A stretch of 64,000 nucleotides of DNA from Siderastrea radians (lineage: Eukaryota; Cnidaria; Anthozoa; Scleractinia; Rhizangiidae): contig OZ024887.1 of assembly GCA_964017195.1 (NCBI GenBank), positions 67,597,228 to 67,661,227 on the forward strand, written 5' to 3'. Both the position numbers and the translations under genes were made by a program. The notes beneath the pieces are model-generated. The model was not told the DNA's origin. It ran no database searches and saw only the letters and a program-made list of their open reading frames with translations. Positions 46,926 to 57,735 of this stretch are shown here, piece after piece (position 1 is the first letter of the stretch; each line of letters starts with the position of its first letter).

Positions 46926-47614
46926 TTATGAACATTAAGTGAGTTCAATTGAGTGAATCAGGACACAAGATTTCACCTTACCTACCTCCTTACAAAAAGA
47001 TATGATTCCGCCTCTGACATGCATGTTTTATTTGAGATACTCGGTAGGGATCATAAGACATTCATAGTGGCTTACTAGTTAAGTTAAGATTCAACCTCAA
47101 ATTGAAAACGAATAATTTTTAAATTGATTTTATAACGGAGCACGAAAGGCTAGAAATCAAGGAGTGTTTGTGGCGGATAATGATATCGCTATAGAGGAGC
47201 ACGTGAAAGAGAAAGAGATAGGGGTGCACAGGTAATAAAAATACGTGGACAGTGTTCTTTCCCATAAAAATGAAAAGCTCTTTATGTTGGCAAATGCTAG
47301 TTCCTCAGTTAACGCGTAATGTTAAATATAAATTCTGTTTAATTTGATCTTGGCAGGTGGTTCTTGGTTGAGACTAACTATGATCACTGGACCACGCCCC
47401 TCCCCACAGATGATCGCCGCCAACAAGCAGAGAAAGGTCTGACCAAGTTAACTCAAGAGAAGCTTAATGCTGAGACTCTATTCAAAGTCATGTCCGTACG
47501 CCATATGCTTAACACTGACACTGTTTACACAACCATAATGCAAGCGAAAAATCCTGATCTTTTTAATACTTGGATTCATCGACCTTAACTCCCGGGTGAA
47601 ACCGTATTCTGGCT

Positions 47615-49375
47615 GTGCGAAAAAGCAATGCTTTCAGAACACTTATCTCATTTATTTCCGGGAACAATGGATGGGCGGGAAATTTCTTCAAGTTGTCCCG
47701 GGGTGTAAGACAAGGTTGCCCCCTTTCCCCCTACTTATTCATTATTTCAGCTGAAATCCTGGCAAATGCTATCCGAGCTAATCCAAATATTAAAGGGATT
47801 ATTGTTAAAAACACCGAAATTAAGTTATGCCAATATGCCGATGACACCACTTTAACATTAGATGGCTCCGAGAAGTCCTTCCAGGAGGCTTTGTCGATCT
47901 TAGAAACATTTAGAAACGTGTCCGGCCTCGGGCTCAATTACAAAAAGACAGAAGCTTTCTGGATAGGCTCAATGTGTAACAGTAAAGTCATTCTCTTTCC
48001 AGAAAAGAACCTCAAATGGCCGGAGCAAAACGTAAAAGCTTTAGGGGTCTGGTTTTCAAACGACCCACAAATATCCCTATCATTGAATATTCTCGAAAAA
48101 TTGGAAACGGCAAGAAAGTGCCTTACCTCGTGGAATCTCCGAAGGTTAAGCCTAATCGGGAAAATCGATGTTTTAAAAAGCCTTGTGGCATCACAGCTAG
48201 TTTATGTTTTGACATCCCTTCAATCCAAAGAGTCTATTATTAGGGAAGTAAATAGCCTTTTCTATGATTTTCTGTGGGACGGAAAAAGCGATAAAATAAA
48301 GCGAAAAGTTATGATAAATGACTTTAAAGATGGCGGTCTTAGAATGTTGGACATTGAGTCTTTTAATAAAGCCCTAAAGTGCTCTTGGATTAAAAAATAT
48401 TTGGACGATGAGAACAAAGGCAAATGGAAACTTTTCCTGGATTTGGAATTGGAATGTTTTGGGGGGAAGATGTTTTTTACTTACAACCTGAGCAAAAATG
48501 ACCTTCTAAACCGTGTTCATTTTAAGGACCCTTTCTTAAAGGAAGTTCTGAATATCTGGACCGAAGTTAACTTTGAACCCCAGTTAAAATCGGTTGAGCA
48601 TTTCCATTCTTTTAATTCGGTGTTTAGAATCGCCAAAAAGACTTTTTTCTATTCTGACTGGTCTAGGAGTGGCATTAATCAAGTCAGGGATTTGCTAAAA
48701 GACGATAACTCCTTTCTCTCGTACCAAGAATTTAAGGCAAAATTTAAATTCACACCGTGCCCTCTTACCTATTGTGGCGTTATTTCTATGCTTAAAATAG
48801 TCAAAAAGTCTCTGGGAAATAACCCAACGGAAACGATGAAGCACGAACCAATAACCTCTAAGCTAGAAAAGGCAAAAAAAGCAAGTCAACTCGTATACAA
48901 GGTCCTTGTAGAAAAAAAGGGATCTTTACCTGCCAAGAGTCAAGAAAAATGGATGTCGGATTGTAATTGTACCGAGATAAATTGGAAAGCAGCTTATCTG
49001 CTAACCCGCCAGTGTACTAATAGTTCAAGGTTGATTGAGTTTCAAATTAAGCTTTTACATCGGAGAATTCCCACAAATTCCTTCTTGCAAAAAATTGGCT
49101 TAAAGGAAAGCGGCAAATGCTCTTTTTGCGGTGTTGAACTTGAAACACTTACTCATCTCTTTTGGGATTGCGATGAAACCCAATGTTTTTGGTCTAAGGT
49201 TGTGGCTTGGCTGAAAGAATGTAAAGTTGTTCAGGAGTCTTACATTCTAGAGATTACGACGGCTCTGGGCGTGAGGCCAGATACATCGAACTTGAAGCTA
49301 CAAATTAACTATTGTCTCCTGCAAGCAAGGTTCTTTGTATGGTGTCGCAAGGTGAAGGGGAAAACTATAAGTTGA
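47615..49375 (+). pseudogene. Truncated LINE: reverse transcriptase C-terminal part
   Basis: 586-codon open frame lacking the endonuclease and N-terminal reverse transcriptase. Visible reverse transcriptase blocks: LSRGVRQGCPLSPYLFIISA, CQYADDTTL (catalytic YADD) and LGLNYKKTEAFWIG. The C-terminal zinc-binding block CSFCGVELETLTHLFWDCDE is of the zf-RVT type. This is the plan of L1/Tx1-like LINEs. The frame probably shifts near its end, because ILKRNFEIETAGHPN continues in another frame from about 49388. The element runs to about 49755, ending in AATAAAACATCC and an A-rich tail. It begins within about 60 bp after the stop of the NAAA pseudogene. It is 5'-truncated and therefore not autonomous. 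Confidence 0.85.
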
Positions 49376-49755
49376 ATCAATTTTAAGCAAATTCTGAAAA
49401 GAAACTTTGAAATAGAAACAGCAGGCCACCCAAATAAATTGGAATTGAAAAAATGGATCCTTTTGTCCCCCTTCCTGTAGGCTTTTTTTTTTACTTGTTT
49501 TTCTGGGCGAACAAGACCCCAGGCTCTCTCGCTCTAAACAAGAACATAAGGCAATATATACGGTGTCTATAGTGAAAAGCATGACGCACGTCTTGCCCCC
49601 TCTTCTCTCTTCCTAATTTCTTTTTTCCTTACAATTTAACTTCCTTCTAGTTTCTACTTTTTGTATTTTTGTCTATTTGTGTATTTAAGCTTAAAAAGAT
49701 ATTTTTGTAAATATTTGTAAAGCCTTGTTGTGTAATGGAATAAAACATCCTATTA

Positions 49756-50377
49756 TTAAAAAAAAATAATAAAAAATAAACAAGGAAAAGACGTTAGCAA
49801 AAGTGACGTAATCGTTATGTTCGCATGTGAAAAACACTTAACAGTATTTTCTCCGAAAACAGTAGACATTAAAATATTGGCCAATTTAACAGCAAACACT
49901 AAAAATTGCGGGCAAATAACACTAAACACTAAACCCCATTCAGACCCTCAGACTATGGTGTACAACACCAAACTGGAAATTCTCATTTACAATTTAAAAG
50001 GAATGAATCTCACTTAGGAGGATTCACATCATGATCATCAGGTGTAAAGAGAATTGATAGAAAAAAGTCCAGAATGGGTCGACGGGTCAGAGACGTTATT
50101 TCGGTAAGAGATCTCGGTAGTGTCCTCTAACAAGTTAATTAATTCTATAAGCTTTGTAGTTTCTTTTAGGCTTCCTAGCCACATCACATAGTTAATTAGC
50201 TTTTTGTACCCTTGTCTTACTGTTGTATTATTGTGGTGAAATAAAAAACAATAAAACAAAAAATAAATAAATAAACACCTCATAAGAAAATTTAGTGAGC
50301 GGGAAGGCCTGGGTAGATACTCGGACGAGGGGCACAGGTCAACCAACAGCGATTGAATTTCGTTCTCGATTCGATTA
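49756..50377. other. Upstream region of NAAA, no gene seen
   Basis: A-rich sequence after the LINE tail, with a few CACTAAA repeats (about 49890-49935). Contains the promoter and leader of the NAAA gene, but no TATA box or other site can be assigned. Confidence 0.4.
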
Positions 50378-53300
50378 ATGTGCAAGGTGGACAAGATGGG
50401 GGCGGTGTCGTTGCATGTCGTTTGCATAGTTGCTGTATGTTTTGGCTCTGTATTTGCAGAAGGCGAACCGTTTCAAGCTCCAAGTTACAACATTAATCTT
50501 GATCTACCTCCAGAACAACGATGGCTGAACATCACAAGGAAATATGCAAAATACTCCCCGCAGATCGTCGCTGCTATACGCCAAAAAATACCACCTTTTG
50601 TAATACCTCTTGCTGAAAAACTTGCTCTGTACATGGATGAACATTTTCCAGAGCCATTTCCTGGAGAAATGCGAGGTGTATCCAAAGGACTTAACTTGAG
50701 TCTAGCGGATACGATAATGCTCAACATTTTATACGACTTATCAGCGTTTTGCACTAGTATAGTCGCACAGGATCAGCACGGAAATGTTTTCCATGGTCGA
50801 AACCTGGACTACGGTTTTACGAAAACGTTGCGAAATATGACTTTCATCTCACACTTTCAAAGCAAAGGTAAACTGTTAAGTTGCTGAGTTCGTGAACATG
50901 ACGCCATTATATTATTTCAGGCATAGTCAATCCACAGGCAGACCACCCTCTGTTCGTGTTGTGCGTTCGACCTTGAGACGTGATTTTGAGGTGACTCGAT
51001 CGGTTGAGATTTTGTTCTACTAGTACAGGTATTTAAATATTCTTTACCTTTCAAGTTCGAGCACACGAGACGAATAGAGGGTGGCCGTCTGCTGTGGATT
51101 GTCTATGCCTGAAATACACAAACAGAGTGTGGTCTGCCAGTGGTCAATCAATAAATCGATAATATTATAGATGACAACGTTACAATCGGTGGAAATAAAA
51201 GATTGATGTTGATTAGTATCTGCAATTGATAAATGTCAATGAAAAAAATTTTTGAGTTTGATTGATATTGTTTGCCAGCAGAAATCTTTAAAGATTGATT
51301 CATCATTTGCTAACGATTGTTATCAGAAATTATTTTCCCTTTCTACAAGTACGTTATACTGAAAGGATCACATCTATTTACACTCAAGTCACAGATGGGT
51401 AACTGACAGGAGCAAAACTTGAAGGCGCTGTTTACTCTGATCTTTTCAACTGCCTTTGCATCGGCACAGTTCATGTCACTGGAAGAAAGTACACCCTAGC
51501 CTGCCAACCAAGCACACCCCGCTAAGCCTGTTTGCAGTCTAGGTGCATGCAGCCAGAGTGGCTATTACATTGCAACCCTCTAGTCTAGTGGTCCTATTAG
51601 CATAAATATATAGGAAAGTGGTAAACATGGACTTAGATTGGCTTGGCATTCATCCAATGTTGATACCTTACTTAGTATCTATCCTTCTCTGTTGTGTTCA
51701 ACCATTCAAACTTTTTTTTTTTTTGGCAGCTGAACAGGGGTGGGTGGGGGGGGGCATATTTAAACAAGCTGACTTAGAAATTTCTAGATAACTAGTCACG
51801 GTATTTCTCATAATTTTGATCTTGTTGATGCTTCCTTCTTCCAGGTAAAGTGGTGTACACAGGAGTGACTTTTGCTGGCCAGGTTGGACTGTTGACGGCT
51901 CAGCGACCAAATGCTGTCACGGTCTCTCTGGATGAAAGAGACCAGGGTTTTGTATGGGAAAACATCTTTGATGCAATTTTCGAGAGGAATGCATTACCTA
52001 TCACATTTTTGATCCGAAATGTGGTCAGTACAGCGGAGATGGATTTTGATTATGCTGTGAAGATGTTGTCACAAGTACTGTTGGTAGCAGATGGGTATTT
52101 GATTGTTGGAGGAGTGAATGTTGGGCAAGGTGCAGTGGTCACGCGGAATAGAGATGACGCGGCTGATGTCTGGTACTTAAGCAATGATACAGCAAAGAGC
52201 CCGTAAGTATACGGTCACCTGAGACTTACGTGAAGGGCCCTGATGAGGATCAATCTAATGCTCCACTCTTGCCTTCACCCTTGTCTCTCTAATCCCTCAA
52301 CAAAACATCTGGATCCACAATTTGTGAAGGAGGGAATCTAATATATCCATTTAAAGCTGGCTTGGCATTTGTCAAGTGGGTTAAATATTTAAACTGTAAA
52401 GCACTGAGCAACAAATTGATCAAATGTTTAATGGAGAAAATAGTTAAGGAGGGTAATGCCTAGCAACAGCCGTGATTGGAAATATATTCATTGCAATGTA
52501 CCCTCAGAAGCCAGCGCCAGATATAGGGGGAGTTAAGGGGGTGGAGGCTAGGATCCAGGGGTTTCTCAAAACCTTCACTTGTATTTTTGATTTTGAAATA
52601 ATCAAATGCATGCATTCAAACTAAAATAGAATGAAGCAAACATAACAGCATAGACCAGTGGATCAAGTCAAGTAACCGAGCTTACTTGGGCACTTCGCAG
52701 ATCAGATCAATAATGCATTGTGTTAACCTTTAAGCCCTAACAGTGACAAAAATGAAATTTCTCTTTACATTATCACTACTTGTTCAAACATTCAAGTGAT
52801 GAGAGTAAAGAAAGTGATCACAAAGGGTAAGTTGTCTTGATATTTACATGAATTCTCCTTACTAGTTCCATAAGAAATGTATGGAGAACAGTAAGGAGAA
52901 TATGCATTTTTATATCAGGGCATAAAGGGTTAATTAAATGTAACAGAGATGATCTTTAATTTCATTGCTACATGTTTGCAATAATCACTTGCTTATCATA
53001 ATATGATAAGCAAGTGATTACTCTTATGAGATTCGTTGAAGAGCAAGCACCATATTTTCGCAATTAAATGCCGGGCCCCAAATAAACACCGGGTATAAAA
53101 GAGGGAATTGTAAATGTGCCCCTCAGACGTTTATTTGTTGTATAATAAACTCAAGATTTAAGGGCAAGATACATAGCTGCCAAAAAAAAAGAATAATCAC
53201 CCTATCTTAAAAAACAGCGGGCCCAAATAAACTGCTGATTCAAAGAAATGCCAGCTCTACCATGCCAAGTTTGAAATAAATGCCAGGGGCGTTTAATTGA

Positions 53301-54041
53301 GAAAATATGGCAGTCTGTAGGCAGAAATGCTGGATTATAGTCTTCAACACTTACAGTGCCTTTATGTTACACAGACTCCACCTCCCACTCAGTGCACAGC
53401 TTAATTGGCACACAGCCACTACACTGGGTCAAAGATGCAGTGCACAACCACTACACTAGGTTTAGCTTGTGAGCAGGCTCATTTGTTTGGGGAATTTGTA
53501 CAACAATCTTGGTGGCAGAGCTGCAATTTGCATGAGTGGGCTCAAAAATCACACAAGTTTACCAAATGAGCGAGCCTGCTCGCAGGCTACACTAAGTTTG
53601 GCACACAGCCACTTCAACAAATTCTTAGCTCACTGCTTAAACTGTTTCTAAAATCTGCTTGACTTGACTAAAAGCTCTTTCCCACACAATTTACTGTGGT
53701 TTTGACGAGGCTGAGAAGTGTTGTTTGTTTTACCGGGGACCTTATTACAAAGGGGTTAGTTATGTTGGAGTTCTACTGTAGTTTAATTCTTTTAATTTGT
53801 CATTGACAGGTGGTTCCTGGTTGAGACTAACTATGATCATTGGACCACGCCCCCTCCAGATGATGATCGTCGTGACCCAGCAATAAAGGCTCTGACCAAG
53901 GTAACGCAAGAAAAGCTCAATGCTGAGACTCTGTTCCATGTCATGTCCGTTCACCCTGTACTCAACAACAAGACAGTTTACACAACCATCATGCAAGCCA
54001 AAAATCCTGACCTTTTTAATACATGGATTCGTCGACCTTAG
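50378..54041 (+). CDS. NAAA: N-acylethanolamine-hydrolysing acid amidase (NAAA-like), three exons
   Basis: Exons 50378-50867, 51845-52202 and 53810-54041; frames fit, 359 aa, the same length as human NAAA. The family are lysosomal N-terminal-nucleophile hydrolases (with acid ceramidase) that cut fatty acid amides such as N-acylethanolamines. A signal peptide is clear (hydrophobic VSLHVVCIVAVCFGSVFA). LDLPPEQRWLNIT and FPGEMRGVSKGL follow, then the self-cleavage site AFC with nucleophile Cys125, and QDQHGNVFHGRNLDY with Arg141 and Asp144. GKVVYTGVTFAGQVGLLTAQ, YLIVGGVNVGQGAVVTRNRD and VETNYDHW (Asn290) complete the active-site set. Met7 is an alternative start giving a more typical signal peptide. 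Acid ceramidase is the nearest alternative; VETNYDHW and total length favour NAAA. AATAAA at 54187-54192 may be its polyadenylation signal. Confidence 0.9.
50914..51115. repeat. Inverted-repeat element in NAAA intron 1
   Basis: ATTTCAGGCATAGTCAATCC at the left and GGATTGTCTATGCCTGAAAT at the right pair almost perfectly, and pairing continues into CAGACCACCCTCTGTTCGT / ACGAATAGAGGGTGGCCGTC. About 200 bp, non-coding, MITE-like. Confidence 0.75.
52723..52933. repeat. Dispersed ~215-bp repeat, copy 3
   Basis: Begins TTAACCTTTAAGCCCTAACA and ends GGGCATAAAGGGTTAAT, with AATTTCTCTTTACATTATCA and AGGAGAATATGCAT inside, matching the copies at 746-958 and 2564-2783. In intron 2 of the NAAA gene. Confidence 0.7.
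53463..53589. mobile_element. TAGCCTGCG hairpin element in NAAA intron 2
   Basis: Ends TAGCTTGTGAGCAGGCTCAT and ATGAGCGAGCCTGCTCGCAG-GCTA. Flanks CACTAGGTT (53454-53462) and CACTAAGTT (53590-53598) differ at one position and look like a 9-bp target duplication, the same length as at 27567-27654. The flanks lie in a locally repetitive stretch (CCACTACACTGGGT), which weakens the duplication argument. Confidence 0.65.
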
Positions 54042-55620
54042 TTTAAAGAAGCTGTTCTCTATGAGAAGTGCTTTTCTTGATGATTATTGGGACTCAGACA
54101 TTTCCATTTAAAGCTTCCTTGAAGGTTTATATCCAATTTCTCTTTAGAATATTGATCAGTATATTGCTAAGAAAACAGATGATGGGAATAAACATTGCCT
54201 GAATAGCGAATGTTTCTGTGAGTTTTTCCCATGTGAGTCGCTTTTTGGCCACACAAAAGCTGGTGTGGAAATACCCACCAAAACACTCAAAATGCATGCT
54301 AGAATGAACAAAACGATGAATTGTCCTGATATTGTATATTGTCCTAATAGACAGCTGAATTCTGCCAGTATGACCTCTGGTGGGCAATATAAATTTGTTC
54401 GTTTTACTTGGCTGGTCAGATAAACAAGGTTTTGTAGATAAGAGAAATGATTATACCGGGGAAAAGTACGTAGTAAGCTGGCCATAGATACGAGGTGGTT
54501 GTAAGGCAGTTTTGCCCTTGTAACACCAAGGTCTTATATAGCTCAGTAGTGAGGGCTATTTAGGGTTGAGTGTTGATTAGCAATGTTTTTGTCAAACGTC
54601 AAAATTCTTAGATATTGTCAATTAACATTTATCAGCATTTATCAACTTAAGATTGAAATAATTATGGATTAATGTTTAAAACACAAGAATACCTGTTCAC
54701 AAAACCTAAGCAACTTCTGAGCACTTTCAGTATTTTGCATTAGGCCTTTCAAAATAGAAAAATTTCTAACTGCAACCACTTCACAACATTTTTGCCTGCA
54801 TCTTAGGGAAAACATCGTCAATATGAAATTAGAAGAAATTAGTGTTCCAATGTCAATATTGGAAGTGTAGGACCGAAAAAGTAAAAGAGAAGTAATGTTT
54901 TGAATTTTTATAAGTTTATCAGCAAAATATAATGAAGGTTATTTGTAGTAAACTATAATGTAATGACAATGAAAAATATCAGTAATCATTAGGTTCTAAT
55001 GTTACTTTAAGAATATTACAAAATACATCTGATTCACAAGGAGATTTGTTTGTATTTTAATTTAGCAATGAAAGATTAGTACAACTGTAGTGAAATATTG
55101 ATAATTCTAAACCTTTTTACCTTGAACTCCTCGCCTTCTCGAAAGCAATTATTTTATGATTTTCACTACTGTGCACGGTAGCATTTAGCTCTGGAAAACT
55201 CCATTTTTCTCAGCTTAAAAACTCAGTGTTGGGTTTTTCATATTTAATGAAAAACCCGATTTTCATTTCATATTTTGTCCTATCTTCCTTATCCATTCTT
55301 GATTCCTGTTCTTTTTAATTTTCTTACCGTAATTTATTATTGTTGTAGATACACGTACATATTTGTAACGAGCCTTTTTCAGGCTCATTAATGTCACGTG
55401 TCTAAATAAAGTTGATTTGGTTTTTTTGTTTTCTTACGGTTTCAAGTTATTTGAATTCACTTACTGGGTGAAAATGTTTTTTTGTTGTTTTTACATCAGT
55501 GAAAACGAACTTACTTAATGTACAAAGTTTATTCATAATGAAAAATTTTCTAAGATTGAAGAGTAGGTACAGGCAGCTCAGCGTAACGAGAGTGAATTCA
55601 ATTCGTCGGTTTTGGTTACT
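54042..55620. other. Intergenic, 3' flank of NAAA
   Basis: AT-rich; no gene recognised. AATAAA occurs at 54187-54192 and 55405-55410, the latter just after a hairpin GAGCCTTTTTCAGGCTC (about 55372-55388). Confidence 0.45.
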
Positions 55621-55636
55621 TTCATCATCATCATCG

Positions 55637-55675
<39 letters not shown>

Positions 55676-55714
55676 CAAACGATGTCACCACTTCTTACCT
55701 CTGCCATTACCGCC

Positions 55715-55771
<57 letters not shown>

Positions 55772-55882
55772 GTCATCATCATTATCACAAACGATGTCAC
55801 CATTTCCTACCTCTGCCGTTTCCACCACCACCATCATCATCATCATCGTCGTCGTCGTCGTCGTCATCATCATCACCATGAC
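55621..55882. repeat. (TCA)n / (ACC)n / (TCG)n trinucleotide block
   Basis: Three runs of ATC/TCA triplets separated by two related spacers (ACAAACGATGTCACCA-CTT/TTT-CCTACCTCTGCC), so the array itself looks duplicated. Runs of ACC and TCG are embedded. The long open frames on both strands (poly-Ser, poly-His, poly-Asp) are products of the repeat, not genes. Confidence 0.9.
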
Positions 55883-55927
55883 CAGGGCCAGCTTTCTCAC
55901 CGTTTGAAGTACAATAAGCTACAATGG

Positions 55928-56926
55928 CTAAAGATGCGTTTCGATACTTGTGCAGGTCGTTCGGTCTTGAGACGTCTGAGTTGTCGACGATTTACAAAGT
56001 TTGGCAAAATAGGCTAAAAATGCTTTTCGGTACTTCACTAGTCTCCAGGCATACAGAAACGGATTCACGGCAGAGTTCAACAAACGTAACCGAAAAAATG
56101 CGATAACCAACTTCTCGAATATCAGTGATCGCGCACAAGACCCGCAAAAATGCCTGAGATGCAGCACAATATATTCAGGCAATACTGTCGCATAAAATAA
56201 CGCCAAAATTATCAGAATTGTCAAAACCATGTTTCTCTCTCGATCTAGAACTTTCTTGCTTCTCATCATTGACGTGATTCCAGCGTGTCTCAGTTCTCTT
56301 GTTCTTCTCCTTAGAGCTCGGAAAACTTTAATGTACATAACTGTTAGCGATACGGCCGGAAGGGAAGCGTAGGTCTGGGCGTAAGCGATGTCGAATTTTC
56401 TTTCCGGAATGCTAGCAAGCGTGAGAAAGCAGAGGACAAGAGAAACTGCCCACACTGCGACGATGAAAATTTTGACTCTTTTCTTTGTCACGGTGAATGC
56501 GTACTTAAAGGTGTGCACCACAGCGAAGAATCGATCGTACGACAACGCGATGATCATCCCGCTACTCACAAACAGGGACAAACCGAGAACCAGACGAATG
56601 ATTTGATCCAGTTCATCAGGGACTGGCAAATTCTGATAGTGATACAAGGCTTTGACTGCCACAAGATTGCAAGCCACCAATCCTACAACAAGGTCGGAAA
56701 CGGATAAGTTAACGATCAGCAAAGATGGAGGTGTTTCAGTTTCAAGTAGGCGACGAGGATCTAGGAAAATGGTCAACAACAAAGCTGCGTTTCCTACAGT
56801 AGTTACTGCAGCGAGTGTAAAACCAAGAACAGCAAGACTCAGGAAGAACGCAGAGTCATTTATCACCAAGGAATCGGTTGTTGCCGGTAGAGCGCCATCA
56901 TTTGGTGTAGACAATGTCTGCTCCAT
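55928..56926 (-). CDS. Class A (rhodopsin-type) GPCR, copy A
   Basis: 332 aa, single exon. Seven hydrophobic segments are present. Landmarks: GN in TM1 (45-46), NLSVSDLVVG in TM2 (Asp78), YDRFFAV at the end of TM3 (DRF instead of DRY, 131-133), FYATVLPEY in TM6 (Pro250) and NPFLYAWR in TM7 (288-292). TM3 lacks the usual disulphide Cys and TM5 lacks the usual Pro, features shared with melanocortin, lysophospholipid and cannabinoid receptors; ligand unknown. The start MEQTLSTPNDG was chosen because copy C begins MEQTLSSLNYG; an in-frame Met 12 codons upstream exists. The trinucleotide array lies only 45 bp past the stop. Cnidarians carry many such lineage-specific receptors. Confidence 0.9.
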   Translation of the reverse strand: MEQTLSTPNDGALPATTDSLVINDSAFFLSLAVLGFTLAAVTTVGNAALLLTIFLDPRRLLETETPPSLLIVNLSVSDLVVGLVACNLVAVKALYHYQNLPVPDELDQIIRLVLGLSLFVSSGMIIALSYDRFFAVVHTFKYAFTVTKKRVKIFIVAVWAVSLVLCFLTLASIPERKFDIAYAQTYASLPAVSLTVMYIKVFRALRRRTRELRHAGITSMMRSKKVLDRERNMVLTILIILALFYATVLPEYIVLHLRHFCGSCARSLIFEKLVIAFFRLRLLNSAVNPFLYAWRLVKYRKAFLAYFAKLCKSSTTQTSQDRTTCTSIETHL

Positions 56927-57735
56927 TGTGGATCGACCTTGCGTTTGGAACAGTTTCCCCAAAACCTACTTTTGTGCTGCTTTGTCGTTTGAAAATATGT
57001 TCTTGGCAATTTAAACTCTGACGAGTTTCGTTTGCTTCGATCTAATTCGGATATTAAAGCTCTGGCAAAGAGGATGTAATTAAGCTCCGACAAAGAGGGT
57101 ATTTGCTGTCGCTCATACGATGCAATGTCAAATAAGCAAATGTAATATAAAATATTGTTTTAAAAAAGAGTCGTTACATATGTTGAGAAGCTTCCTTTAA
57201 TTCATGACACGAACACACCATTAATTTCCACTTACATTTTCCTTAACAAGACTTAACCCCTTTGATATTGACAAATGAAAATATATACTGCCTGCCTTTT
57301 TTTTAACTCAATTGATGTTCTACAATTAAGTCCCAACCTGCCGATTTCACTGCCTTTGCAGTGTGCCCGGAAGTAAATCAAGGGTTGTCTAGCATTTACA
57401 TGGGGAAACCGGTTGGTCCACAGTTTGTACAAATGGTAAACAGTACTCCCGAATGGAATGGGTTCAGGAGGTTGATGTGTACCATTTGCGCAATTTGCTC
57501 AAATCTACCGAGAGAGTCTGGGATTAGTTTGACCAATGGCGCAGGACCTGGAACTGGTAGAAAAAGACATACTGGAACTGCAAGTTTCCGTTCGGATACT
57601 CCGGTTGGACTGCCTCTCGAGACATTTCGTTTATATGGAATTTTTTGTCAAATACTTAACACTCAAGCCTTAGCCTCGTCCGCAGGCCTTTACGGGCTTA
57701 ACGAGTGACAGTATATAGGAAGCTTGGGGCTCCGG
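56927..57735. other. Spacer between GPCR copies A and B
   Basis: No gene called. A 115-codon plus-strand frame (57361-57708) has no domain; TTTGTACAAATGGTAAAC and GTACCATTTGCGCAATTTG inside it look like repeat-derived sequence. Confidence 0.4.

Larger units (their letters stand above)
41138..47588 (+). pseudogene. Broken copy of N-acylethanolamine acid amidase (NAAA)
   Basis: Three exon remnants match the intact gene at 50378-54041: 41138-41620, 46162-46520 and 47357-47588, all with usable splice sites. Exon 1 keeps a signal peptide (MAEFWFHVVFFVVVCVGLQN), NIDLDLPPEQRWLNI and the nucleophile region FCTSIVAQDQHGN, but has a 1-base loss near 41218, a second frame change between about 41310 and 41370, and in-frame stops (TAATAG) just before its donor. 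Exon 2 has a CGA-to-TGA stop at about 46333 and a 1-base gain near 46440. Exon 3 reads VETNYDHW to the normal stop. Five independent lesions make it non-functional. Intron 1 holds a 2.3-kb transposon, and a LINE remnant begins just after the stop. Confidence 0.9.

Noticed and set aside
55499..56017. Long Ser/Ile/His-rich open frames on both strands
   Set aside because: They arise from the ATC/TCA trinucleotide array and from the antisense of GPCR copy A; no domain, splice or start context supports a gene.
57361..57708. 115-codon plus-strand frame between receptor genes
   Set aside because: No domain or coding signature; sequence looks repeat-like.
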